Origin: Pseudomonadota bacterium
Lineage (GTDB): Bacteria; Pseudomonadota; Gammaproteobacteria; Steroidobacterales; Steroidobacteraceae
Direction of reading: 5' to 3'
NCBI GenBank assembly: GCA_021817875.1
Contig: JAKAFQ010000008.1
Span: forward strand, 1 to 21,903
Length of the DNA: 21,903 nucleotides
A program made the translations under genes and the position numbers. This document shows positions 7,871 through 15,386 of this stretch, piece after piece. How positions within the stretch are numbered: the stretch's first letter is position 1; every line of letters starts with the position of its first letter. The notes beneath the pieces were generated by a model. That model was given only the letters and a program-made list of their open reading frames with translations, searched no databases and had not been told where the DNA came from.

Positions 7871-8905
7871 TTAGGAAATCGTCCCTCTGCGGGCCGGCGA
7901 GCGATCCCGGGCGGGTGCCGGCCCAGGCGGTGGCGAGCGTCGTTCCTGGCTCGGAGGGTGACCGAAAAGTGCCCGGTAAGAGCGGCTGAAATGACAGGGT
8001 GAGCGGAAGCCGCAGGCCACCGTGATGTCCATGACAGGCATGCCCGTCTGCTGCAGCAACTCACGGGCGCGGCGCAGACGGACCGTGGCGTAGTACTGCG
8101 CCGGGGTCACGCCGAGGTTGCGGCGGAACAGGCGCTGCAGCTGGCGCTGTGATACGTCGCTGAGCCGCGCGAGCTCCTCGAGCGAGAGTGGTTCCTCGAT
8201 GTTGGCTTCCATCAGCTGCGCGGCCTGGGTGATCGAGGGGTGGCTGCCGCCGAGGCGGGCGGCGAGCGGGATGTGCTGGCGATCCCGGCTGTCACGAATG
8301 TGCGCGACGATGAACTCCTCGGAGATGCCGGCGGCGACGGTGCGGCCGATGCGTGGAGTGATCAGGTGCAGCACCAGGTCAAGCGGTGCGATTCCGCCGG
8401 TGCAGGTGCAGCGGTCACGGTCGATGACGAACAGGTCCGGTGTGAACGCCACCCGCGGGAAGGTCTCGCGCAGCGCCCAGAGGTTCTCCCAGTGGATGGC
8501 GCAGCGGTAGCCATCGAGAAGCCCTGCCTTGGCGAGCGCATACGCGCCGGTGCACAGCGCCCCCAGGTTCAACCGCCGCTGCGCCAGGCGGCGCAGCAGC
8601 CGGATCAGCTCATCATCGACGGCGTGCTGCACGTCGATCCCGCTGCATACGAACAGGATGTCCGGCAGCGCCGTTTCGTCGATCCGCCGGGTCGGGGTGA
8701 GGGTCAGGCCGTTGCTGGCGGCCACCGGTTCGCCGTCGGGGGAGTACACCGACCAGCGGTACAGCTCACGCCCGGCCAGATAATTGGCCATGCGCAACGG
8801 CTCGACCGCATTGGTGAAGGCGATCATGGAAAAGCGCCGCAGCGTCAGGAAGCCGAAGTGGCTGAGCGAGGCGGAGTCAGGGCGCACGGAAGGTTCCCGC
8901 AGCAT
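7871..8905 (-). CDS. gbdR: GbdR-like GATase1/AraC-family activator of betaine metabolism
   Basis: A 344-residue regulator strongly resembling Pseudomonas GbdR, which responds to glycine betaine and dimethylglycine and activates betaine catabolism and choline uptake genes. The N-terminal domain reads NAVEPLRMANYLAGRELYRW, nearly as I recall GbdR. It continues with the elbow GALCTGAYALAKAGLLDG (Cys118), IHWENLWALRETFPRV and CTCTGGIAPLDLVLHLI. The DNA-binding part (about 225-320) has LARLSDVSQRQLQRLFRRNLG and MDITVACGFRSPCHFSRSYR. The C-terminal 25 residues are Pro/Arg-rich and probably disordered. ATG 8905 is used because similarity begins soon after it, although its ribosome site is weak. The gene lies 64 bp downstream of choV, as expected if GbdR controls a linked choline transporter. 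I recognise the family by memory; the effector has not been shown here. Confidence 0.85.
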   Translation of the reverse strand: MLREPSVRPDSASLSHFGFLTLRRFSMIAFTNAVEPLRMANYLAGRELYRWSVYSPDGEPVAASNGLTLTPTRRIDETALPDILFVCSGIDVQHAVDDELIRLLRRLAQRRLNLGALCTGAYALAKAGLLDGYRCAIHWENLWALRETFPRVAFTPDLFVIDRDRCTCTGGIAPLDLVLHLITPRIGRTVAAGISEEFIVAHIRDSRDRQHIPLAARLGGSHPSITQAAQLMEANIEEPLSLEELARLSDVSQRQLQRLFRRNLGVTPAQYYATVRLRRARELLQQTGMPVMDITVACGFRSPCHFSRSYRALFGHPPSQERRSPPPGPAPARDRSPARRGTIS

Positions 8906-8962
8906 CTGCGATCACACTACCGCGCGGCAGTCATGCCGTCCAGAGGCCCTGGGCCGTGCCGG

Positions 8963-8980
8963 CCGGCCGCTAGCGGCCGG
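8963..8980. terminator. Perfect 18-bp palindrome over the choV stop codon
   Basis: CCGGCCGCTAGCGGCCGG is a perfect palindrome whose centre is the choV TAG. It would form a very stable G+C hairpin at the 3' end of the choXW-choV message. There is no U-tract, so it is more likely to protect the RNA end, stall ribosomes or aid Rho-dependent termination than act as a classical terminator. Confidence 0.35.
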
Positions 8981-9860
8981 TGTGCGTGCCGCTGTCCTTG
9001 AACACGGTGCGCGGATTGACGTGGCGGACGAACTCGGCGACGTACTCATCGGCGGGAGCCTCGACGATGTGCTTCGGCGCGCCGGTCTGTACGATGCGTC
9101 CGCCCTCGAGGATGGAGATGCGATCGCCTATCTTGAGGGCCTCGTCCAGGTCGTGACTGACGAACAGGATGGTTTTGTGCAGCCGTTCCTGGAGGGCGAG
9201 CAGCTCGTCCTGGAGTTTTCTGCGGATCAACGGATCGAGCGCGGAGAATGGCTCATCCATCAGCAGGATCTCGGCGTCGGTGGCCAAGGCACGGGCGAGC
9301 CCGACGCGCTGCTGCATGCCGCCGGAGAGCTCGCTGCAATGGCGCTCGGCCCACTGGGAGAGCCCGACGAGCTCGAGCTGCTCATCGACGATGCGGCGCC
9401 GGTTCTCGGGCGGTTCGCCGCGCAGCTCGAGACCGAAACCGACGTTCTCGCGCACGGTGCGCCAGGGCAGCAGGGCGAATTGCTGAAACACCATGGCGAT
9501 ACGCAGGCGGCGGATCCTGCGCAGCGTGGCGGCATCGCAGCGGGCGATGTCGACGACCGTCTCGCCGTCGCGCACCAGGACCTCACCCCGGGTGACGCGA
9601 TTGAGGCCGTTGGCCGCGCGCAGCAGCGTGCTCTTGCCCGAGCCCGACAATCCCATGAGCACCGAGATCTGGCCATGCTCGACGCTGAGGTTGGCGTGGC
9701 AGACCCCGACGATGACTCCGGTGCGTTCGGCGATCTGCGCGCGCGTGCCGCCGGCATCGAGCGCCGTGAGGGCGCGCTGCAGGGCCGTGGCCGCGCGCCG
9801 GCGGCCGAGGCCCGGGGGCGGGAAGAGAATGTCGACGTTACGGAACTCGAGCGCGCTCAT
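8970..9860 (-). CDS. choV: Choline ABC transporter ATP-binding protein (ChoV type)
   Basis: The 296-residue ATPase of a choline/quaternary-amine importer. The opening MSALEFRNVDILF and the insertion ALTALDAGGTRAQIAERTG before the first strand are characteristic of ChoV-type proteins. Walker A is GLSGSGKST (70-78), the Q-loop glutamine is in VFQQF (126), the signature is LSGGMQQR (178-185), Walker B is LLMDEP (199-204), and the switch His is in VSHDLDE (236). The protein ends soon after YVAEFVRHVNP. It therefore lacks the C-terminal CBS domains that make ProV/OpuA osmosensitive, which points to a nutritional role. ATG 9860 overlaps the stop of the permease gene by 4 nt (ATGA), so the two are translationally coupled. 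The window position and subunit partner make the choline assignment convincing. Confidence 0.93.
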   Translation of the reverse strand: MSALEFRNVDILFPPPGLGRRRAATALQRALTALDAGGTRAQIAERTGVIVGVCHANLSVEHGQISVLMGLSGSGKSTLLRAANGLNRVTRGEVLVRDGETVVDIARCDAATLRRIRRLRIAMVFQQFALLPWRTVRENVGFGLELRGEPPENRRRIVDEQLELVGLSQWAERHCSELSGGMQQRVGLARALATDAEILLMDEPFSALDPLIRRKLQDELLALQERLHKTILFVSHDLDEALKIGDRISILEGGRIVQTGAPKHIVEAPADEYVAEFVRHVNPRTVFKDSGTHTGR

Positions 9861-11821
9861 CCCTTGCGCTCCTTGCCGGTGGGTCGCGTCGTGATCCGAT
9901 CGAGGATGATCGCCAGCAGCACGATCACCAGGCCCGCTTCGAAGCCCATGCCGATCTGCACGGTATTCAGGGCGCGCACCACCGGGACACCGAGGCCGCC
10001 GGCGCCCACCAGCGCCGCGATGACCACCATCGAGAGACTGAGCATGATGCACTGGGTGATGCCGGCGACGATGGTCGGGGCGGCGCTCGGCAGCTCGACC
10101 TTCAGGAGCATCTGCATCCGGGTCGCCCCGAAGGCCTCGCCGGCCTCCAGCAGGGGCTTGGGCACCGAGCTGACCCCGAGCTGGGTGAGGCGGATGGGAG
10201 CGGGCAGCGCAAAAATGACTGTCGAGATCAGCCCCGGGACCACCCCGAGGCCAAACAGGACCAGGGTGGGGATGAGGTACACGAAGGTCGGCAGGGTCTG
10301 CATCAGATCGAGCACCGGGCGCAGCAGGGCGTTCAGCCCTGGTCGATGCGCGGCCGCGATCCCGAGCGGTACCCCGATCAGGCTCGAGAGGGCGGTGGCC
10401 ACGATCACCAGGGAGAGCGTCTCCAGGGTGTCGGCCCAGTAACCGAGGTTCATGATGAACAGCAACGCCAGGGCGACGAACAGCGCCAGCGCGATCGAGC
10501 GGCGCAGCCCCCAGGCGAGGGCGGTCAGTGCCAGGACCAGCAGCCACGAGGGAATCAGCGACAGCAGGGCGGTCAGCCCGTCGACCCCGCCGCGCACCAC
10601 GCGCGAGAGGCCGTCGAAAAAGCCGCGTCCGTGGGCCTTGATGTAGTCAATGGCCACGGTGACTGCCCGGCCTACCGGGATCTTGTGGCTCGAGATCCAG
10701 CCCTGGAAGGTATGCGGGGTGTTGGCGCTGCGCGCGGCGAGGACGGCGGCGAGCCCCGGCTGGCCATCGAAGGTGCTGACCCCATCGAGCCAGGCGGCGA
10801 CCGCGACGGTGTGTGTCCGGATCCAGGCGGCGGCGGCGGCCCGCGGCGGCTGGTGGCGCTTGAGGATCGCATACATGATCTGGGTTTCACCGCGGGTGGT
10901 GAACTTCAGGTTGTGCAGCAGCCGGCCGATGTTGGGACATTCGGTGGAGTAGCCGGCCCGGGTGTTGGTGAAGACCCGGGCGCTGCCGTAGTCCGGTCCG
11001 AAGACCTGATCGCCGCCCGACAGGTACTTCAGGTGAAACTCCATGTTCATCGGGTGCGGTTCCCAGGCGAGGAACACGATCGGGCGGCGAGCGCGCACGG
11101 CGCGGGCGACCTGTGCGAGCATGCCCGCCTCGCTCGAGGCGATCAGGTGAAAGCCGCCGAGTCCGAACAGGTTGCGCCGGATCATGCGCAGCACCAGCCG
11201 GTTGCCGTCGTTGCCCGGCTCGATGCCGTAGATGGAGTCGCGCAGTTGCGGCCCGAAGCGCGCGATGTCCTGGAAGCTGCGCAGTCCCGCCGCGTAGGTG
11301 TAGGCGGGAACGGCCAGGGTGTAGCGCGCGCCGGTCAGATTCGGACCGATGACATCGACCGAGTGATCCTGCACGTAGGGTCTGATGATCGGCGCCATCG
11401 AAGGCATCCAGTTGCCGAGAAACACGTCGATATCACCCTGCTTCATCGATTCATAGGTCACCGGCACGGAGAGCATGGTGACTTTGGGGTGATAGCCGAG
11501 GTCCTGAATGATGTCGCTGAACAGAGCGGTGGTGGCTGTCACGTCGGCCCAGCCGATGTCCGAGAGGCGGACGGTGCGGCATTGCGGGCCGTCGTGCATC
11601 GGAGCGGGCGGCGCGCCGGCAGCACGGGCTGCCTGAGGAGTGGCCGCACACACTGCCAGCGCGAGCGCGCACAGGCCGGCCCTCAGCCCGGATGCGGCCC
11701 GGAATCGACCGCCGCGGACCGCTCCATGCGTGCGGCCGGTTGTGAATTGAGCGTTCAAGGTGGCCTCTGTCGGAGCGGTCGCACGCGAATCATGCGGATG
11801 GCCGCCGGGGGCTTCGAGCAT
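9857..11821 (-). CDS. Fused choline-binding protein and permease (ChoX-ChoW)
   Basis: One frame encodes a periplasmic choline-binding domain followed by the membrane permease; normally these are separate genes. Residue numbers here count from ATG 11821. After a signal peptide ending ARAA, the binding domain spans about 75-362. Aromatic-box candidates as in Sinorhizobium ChoX are Trp91 in DIGWADVT, Trp138 in LGNWMPS, a Tyr in PAYTYAAG and Trp253 in FLAWEPH, with GIEPGNDGNR as the conserved Asn segment. The cysteines in GPQC and STECP match the ChoX disulfide. After a short linker, SSHKIPVGRAVTVAIDY matches the usual ChoW N-terminus. The permease then includes DLMQTLPTFVYLIP, FALPAPIRLTQLG and the EAFGATRMQMLLKVELP loop. 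The start is uncertain: GTG 11854, ATG 11821, or TTG 11758 with AGAGG five bases upstream. TTG gives the most natural signal peptide. Confidence 0.92.
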   Translation of the reverse strand: MLEAPGGHPHDSRATAPTEATLNAQFTTGRTHGAVRGGRFRAASGLRAGLCALALAVCAATPQAARAAGAPPAPMHDGPQCRTVRLSDIGWADVTATTALFSDIIQDLGYHPKVTMLSVPVTYESMKQGDIDVFLGNWMPSMAPIIRPYVQDHSVDVIGPNLTGARYTLAVPAYTYAAGLRSFQDIARFGPQLRDSIYGIEPGNDGNRLVLRMIRRNLFGLGGFHLIASSEAGMLAQVARAVRARRPIVFLAWEPHPMNMEFHLKYLSGGDQVFGPDYGSARVFTNTRAGYSTECPNIGRLLHNLKFTTRGETQIMYAILKRHQPPRAAAAAWIRTHTVAVAAWLDGVSTFDGQPGLAAVLAARSANTPHTFQGWISSHKIPVGRAVTVAIDYIKAHGRGFFDGLSRVVRGGVDGLTALLSLIPSWLLVLALTALAWGLRRSIALALFVALALLFIMNLGYWADTLETLSLVIVATALSSLIGVPLGIAAAHRPGLNALLRPVLDLMQTLPTFVYLIPTLVLFGLGVVPGLISTVIFALPAPIRLTQLGVSSVPKPLLEAGEAFGATRMQMLLKVELPSAAPTIVAGITQCIMLSLSMVVIAALVGAGGLGVPVVRALNTVQIGMGFEAGLVIVLLAIILDRITTRPTGKERKG

Positions 11822-11902
11822 GGGAGCGCCGGTACCCTTGAATAATTGCGACACCTCAGGCGCGTCCGGCCACGCCCCCTCAGCGGCTTGACACCCGGCC
11901 CT

Positions 11903-12505
11903 TCAGGCGCCCTCGAACAGCCGGCGCACATCGGCCGCCACCGCCGCCGGACGGGCGCCGGTCTGCAGCAGCAGCCGCGCCCGACCGCGGCCGTCGAAGA
12001 CGAACACGGCACTGCTGTGGTCCACTTCGTAGTCGCCGTTGCGGTCCGGCTTCTCGTCATGATAGGAGACGCGGTAGCGCTTGATCATCGAGGTCAGCTG
12101 GGAGGACGTGCCGCGCAGGCCACGGAACTGCGGCCCGAAATTGCTCACGTAGCGTTTCAGCACCGCGTCGGTGTCGCGCCGCGGATCGACCGTCACGAAC
12201 AGCACGCGCACGCGCGAGGCCAGTGGTCCCAGCGTGCCGAGTGCGTCTGCCAGCTCGCTCATCGTGGCCGGACAGGCATCGGGGCAGTGCGTGTAGCCGA
12301 AGTAGAGCATCACGACATCGCCGCGATAATCGGCCGCACTCACTGGCCGGCCGTCCTGATCGGTCAGGTTGAATTCGAGCGGCGCCACCAGGCCCCTGAC
12401 GTCGGTCACGTCAGGCTGAAGCTGGCGCGCGCAGCCAGCCAGCGCCAGTACGCCGAGCAGGATCGGGCCCCACGCGAGCCTGCCACGCCGGCGCGGCGCG
12501 CTCAT
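11903..12505 (-). CDS. Sco1/SenC/PrrC-type copper chaperone lipoprotein
   Basis: A 200-residue thioredoxin-fold protein of the Sco family, which delivers or reduces copper at the Cu-A centre of cytochrome oxidase on the outer face of the inner membrane. A lipobox, LAGC, places the lipidated cysteine at residue 25. The copper-binding set is present: Cys74 and Cys78 in YTHCPDAC, and His163 in EVDHSSAVF. FVTVDPRRDT and FGPQFRGLRG are further family segments. The start overlaps the ctaG stop by 4 nt (ATGA), so both assembly factors are made together. About 80 bp separates its stop from the ATG of the choline transporter gene; whether they share a transcript is not visible. Confidence 0.93.
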   Translation of the reverse strand: MSAPRRRGRLAWGPILLGVLALAGCARQLQPDVTDVRGLVAPLEFNLTDQDGRPVSAADYRGDVVMLYFGYTHCPDACPATMSELADALGTLGPLASRVRVLFVTVDPRRDTDAVLKRYVSNFGPQFRGLRGTSSQLTSMIKRYRVSYHDEKPDRNGDYEVDHSSAVFVFDGRGRARLLLQTGARPAAVAADVRRLFEGA

Positions 12506-13380
12506 GCCGCCGCCCCCGTGGGCGAGTCATGCCGCACCGGGCGAGCGGACTGCTGGGGCCGGGGCCGGGGCGCGGCCTCGTGAAGGATGTGGTGCAACAC
12601 CGTCAGGACTCCGACCACTGACATCATCGCCGCAGGAATCCAGGTGAGCAGCCCCCCGATCTGCTGATCGAGCATGGGATTGATCGCCCAGGCGCGTCCG
12701 CAGACCGCGTAAATGCTGTAGAGCGGCCAGGGCACGAGCGCGATGTAGGCGCCGATCACGATCTGAGGAAAGGCGACCACGGCGAGGATCACGAACCGCA
12801 GGCCGTAACCGATGGCCGCCCGCCCCTGGGCCTGAATCGGGGCGAGCATCAGCCACCAGAAGAGAATGCCATCGACGAGCATGCTCCAGTTCATGAGCAG
12901 ATAGCGGCGCGCATCGAGCATGGCGGCGAAATGGACCGAGGGAATCAGCCAGAAGTAGATCAGCCCGACGAACAGCACCGGAGCGATGAGGGGATGCTGC
13001 AGGGCGCGCCAGAGCAGCTCGAGCGGCCGGCGCACCCAGGGCAGGCGCGTCGCCCGCCGCACGCCGCTCGGCAGGCCGGCCTGCAGCATCGGCACGGGGC
13101 CGGAGAGCACGATCAGCGCCGGGGCGATGTGGTGCAGCACCAGGTGCTGCAGCCGGTGCACCCAGAACATGTGCTGCGCCAGGAAATCATAATAGGTCTG
13201 CATGACCGAGTAACTGAGCATGACGCCCAGGAAAAATACGAAGGGCCGCCAGAAGCCGACCGGAGTGCCGGCGCGGCGCAGCGCCCAGCTGCCGCGCACG
13301 TACAGCGCGAGCGCGAGGGCGCAGACGATGAGTATCGTCGGAGAGAATTGCCAGGGCAGGAGATACGACAGATACCTCAA
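12502..13380 (-). CDS. ctaG: CtaG (caa3-type) cytochrome c oxidase assembly protein
   Basis: A polytopic membrane protein of the Caa3_CtaG family, involved in cytochrome c oxidase assembly and copper supply. It opens with RYLSYLLPWQFSPTILIV, typical of the family. The His-rich segment around residues 70-84 (QHMFWVHRLQHLVLHHIAP) likely binds metal, and another pair, LHHILHE, lies near the C-terminus. Six to seven hydrophobic helices are evident. I place the start at TTG 13380, just after GGGGGA, giving 292 residues. The frame stays open further upstream, but that part is Arg/Pro-rich low-quality sequence antisense to the next gene. Its stop overlaps the sco1 start. The C-terminal tail is hydrophilic and Pro/Arg-rich. 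Confidence 0.9.
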   Translation of the reverse strand: MRYLSYLLPWQFSPTILIVCALALALYVRGSWALRRAGTPVGFWRPFVFFLGVMLSYSVMQTYYDFLAQHMFWVHRLQHLVLHHIAPALIVLSGPVPMLQAGLPSGVRRATRLPWVRRPLELLWRALQHPLIAPVLFVGLIYFWLIPSVHFAAMLDARRYLLMNWSMLVDGILFWWLMLAPIQAQGRAAIGYGLRFVILAVVAFPQIVIGAYIALVPWPLYSIYAVCGRAWAINPMLDQQIGGLLTWIPAAMMSVVGVLTVLHHILHEAAPRPRPQQSARPVRHDSPTGAAA

Positions 13381-13469
13381 CGGTCCCCCGCTGCGACCGG
13401 GATGGCGGTCGCGTGCTGCCGATAGGGTACCAGACCGGCTCGCGATTGCACCGAGGGCAGGCCGCCTCC

Positions 13470-13511
13470 TGAGACCGCTCCGCGGCTGCCGCGCCGGGCG
13501 GTGGGGTCTCA
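13470..13511. terminator. Possible stem-loop after the diguanylate cyclase gene
   Basis: TGAGACC (13470-13476) and GGTCTCA (13505-13511) are 7-bp perfect arms around a 28-nt G+C-rich loop. It lies between the cyclase stop and the ctaG start on the minus strand. There is no U-tract, so intrinsic termination is unproven. A second small stem, GGCGG/CCGCC at 13525-13538, spans the cyclase stop codon itself. Confidence 0.25.
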
Positions 13512-13529
13512 GCGCGGGTTGCGGGGCGG

Positions 13530-14606
13530 CTAACCGCCGCTGCTGCGGCGCGGACGATCGGAAGCGGAGAGGTTCGGCGCCTGGCCCGGCATCAGCGTTG
13601 CGGTGACCCGGTTGCGTCCGGCGTGCTTGCTGCGGTACAGCGCCGCATCGGCGATCCGCAGCATGTGGTCGCAGGTCCTGCGCTCCCCGAGCGTGGCGCG
13701 CGGCACGCTGCACAGCCCCAGGCTCGCGGTCACGTTGAGATGACTTCCCTGCGCCTTGAATTCCTTGTCGGCAATCCGCGCGCGCAGCCGGCGCGCCACA
13801 TCGAGCGCCTGCTCATAGGCGGTTTCGGGCAGGACGACCGCGAATTCCTCGCCGCCGATGCGCGCCACCCAGTCGACGCCCCGGCGCAGCGACTCCTGCA
13901 GCCGCGTGGCGAACTGCTTGAGAATCTCGTCTCCGCCGACGTGGCCCAGAGTGTCGTTGACGTTCTTGAAGAAGTCGATGTCGCAGAGGATCAGCGACAG
14001 CGGTCTGCCGTAGCGAGCCGCACGCTCTACCTCTCGCGGGAAATGCTTGCTGAAGAACCGGCGGCTGGCGACGCGGGTCAGATCGTCGGTGGTCGAGAGC
14101 TTGCGGTTCTCGACCAGGGCGATACGCAACACCTCCTCGAGCTCGGCGATGCGCCGCGCCGTGCCGATGCGCGCACGCAGCTCACGCTCTTCGGCTCTGC
14201 GTCCGACGCAATCGTCGGCGCCGGCCATCAGTCCGGTCTCCCGGTCCGCCGGCTCATCGATCGGGGTGAGATACAGGATGTGTGGTTGACGGGGGAGCTT
14301 GTGCGCGCGGATTCTGCGGATGAGCTCCAGGCTGTCGGTGACCACGATCGGCCGGAAATCCTCCTCCAGCGTCTCGAGTACCGCGGGTTCTTCGGGCACG
14401 ATGGTGAGCTCGAGCATGTCCTCGCGGATGCGCTGCTCGAGCGTGCTGCGCAGGGCGGGGTCCGAGACCGCGAGCAGCGCGCGCGGCGGCGGCAGCACCC
14501 GCAGCATCACTGCGACGGTCGCGGTGGTGTCCTGGTCGGTCACCGTCTCATGGATCCGGCGCTCCAGCAACCGCTGAATGACGGTGGTTTGTCCACCATT
14601 GCGCAT
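13530..14606 (-). CDS. Diguanylate cyclase with degenerate receiver-like N-terminal domain
   Basis: A 358-residue cytoplasmic protein that should make cyclic di-GMP from two GTP. The C-terminal GGDEF domain (about 170-338) begins TTDDLTRVASRRFF and contains ICDIDFFKNVNDTLGH-like metal and GTP residues (here LCDIDFFKN, 207-215). The active loop is GGEEF (251-255), a functional variant. An RGVD inhibitory site (242-245) lies five residues before it, so product feedback is expected. Residues about 40-150 look like a response-regulator receiver, with Asp91 in VVTDSLEL as a possible phosphate site. The usual acidic pair is reduced to AVSD and the conserved lysine after GADD is absent, so classical phosphorylation is doubtful. 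ATG 14606 has GAGGGG nine bases upstream; the frame's longer upstream extension is not credible. It is the first gene of the long minus-strand run. Confidence 0.92.
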   Translation of the reverse strand: MRNGGQTTVIQRLLERRIHETVTDQDTTATVAVMLRVLPPPRALLAVSDPALRSTLEQRIREDMLELTIVPEEPAVLETLEEDFRPIVVTDSLELIRRIRAHKLPRQPHILYLTPIDEPADRETGLMAGADDCVGRRAEERELRARIGTARRIAELEEVLRIALVENRKLSTTDDLTRVASRRFFSKHFPREVERAARYGRPLSLILCDIDFFKNVNDTLGHVGGDEILKQFATRLQESLRRGVDWVARIGGEEFAVVLPETAYEQALDVARRLRARIADKEFKAQGSHLNVTASLGLCSVPRATLGERRTCDHMLRIADAALYRSKHAGRNRVTATLMPGQAPNLSASDRPRRSSGG

Positions 14607-14837
14607 TGACCGATTCCCCTCGCCATGTGTGCCGCCGTTGTTGCGATCGGTTGCCGGAGAGACGGGTCCTTGTCCCGGTGGCGCGGCGGCATTCAGCACA
14701 AGCGTAGCGGGACTGTACGGGTGACAGGGCGTCGCCGTTGTGATCAACTGCGCATTCCACAGAATCTGTCCCGCGTTTACCATAATCGGACGGCATCTTC
14801 TGCCGGTGCAGCCTTCTTTTGCCCGTTCAGCGAAACC

Positions 14838-15386
14838 ATGGAACCGCCTGCCATCACCCGCCGCCGACGCCCGTTTCTTGCGCCGGTCTGGCTGATCCTG
14901 CTCGCCAGCGTGGTGGTGCTCGGCGTGGCCCTGGCGCTGTGGGCGTCGGCGACCAATACGATCGTGGTCCTGGTGCCGCAGGCCGGCGGGGTTCTCGGGT
15001 CCATCGATAATCCGCCGCTGTCTGCCGAGGGCGGGCAGCAGGCGCAGCAGCTTGCGCAGCGGTTCGCGGGCGGCACGGGCGGGCACGGGCTCGATGCGAT
15101 CCTGGTCAGCGGCACGCGCCGCGCTGAGCAGACCGCCTCCCCGCTCGCTCAGCTCCTCGGTCTGCAGCCTCATGTGCTCGCCGGCAGCGACGGCGATGGC
15201 ATGGCGGCCGAGATCATGAGCCGGCACTCGGGCGATACGGTGCTCGTGGTGTGCAGTCGGGCGGACGTTGCCGCACTCGTCGAGGCGCTGAGCGGGCAGA
15301 GCGTCGGGGTGCCGGCGTTGCACGACCTGTACATCGTCACAGTACCACGCTACGGGCCGGCCAAAGTGCTGCGCATGAGGATGTGA
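14838..15386 (+). CDS. Membrane-anchored histidine-phosphatase-fold protein lacking catalytic residues
   Basis: A 182-residue protein with one N-terminal membrane helix (about 13-35) preceded by Arg-rich sequence, followed by a domain with the layout of the histidine phosphatase (phosphoglycerate mutase-like) superfamily. The first strand is TIVVLVPQAGG where active members have LVRHGE, so Arg becomes Pro47 and the catalytic His becomes Gln48. LSAEGGQQAQQLAQRF and SGTRRAEQTASPLAQLLG match the usual following elements. The later GH motif is replaced by VVCSRAD (138-144). Only the RRAEQTA arginine survives. It is therefore probably a pseudoenzyme with a binding or structural role. ATG 14838 is chosen because the frame upstream of it is unconvincing. 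Its stop codon abuts the stop of the convergent peroxiredoxin gene. Divergent from the diguanylate cyclase gene across a 231-bp gap in which I see no other gene. Confidence 0.75.
   Translation: MEPPAITRRRRPFLAPVWLILLASVVVLGVALALWASATNTIVVLVPQAGGVLGSIDNPPLSAEGGQQAQQLAQRFAGGTGGHGLDAILVSGTRRAEQTASPLAQLLGLQPHVLAGSDGDGMAAEIMSRHSGDTVLVVCSRADVAALVEALSGQSVGVPALHDLYIVTVPRYGPAKVLRMRM

Noticed and set aside
8784..10442. 552-codon plus-strand frame
   Set aside because: Spans parts of three minus-strand genes in antisense; no domain.
9861..10547. N-terminal extension of the choV frame
   Set aside because: Lies inside the permease gene in another frame; the ATGA overlap and ChoV-type N-terminus fix the start at 9860.
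10346..11845. 499-codon plus-strand frame
   Set aside because: Antisense to the ChoX-ChoW gene, whose reading frame has a signal peptide, binding residues and permease motifs.
13381..13713. N-terminal extension of the ctaG frame
   Set aside because: Arg/Pro-rich low-quality sequence overlapping the cyclase gene; family similarity starts at TTG 13380.
14607..15323. N-terminal extension of the cyclase frame
   Set aside because: Antisense to the pseudophosphatase gene and lacking any domain; ATG 14606 has a good ribosome site.
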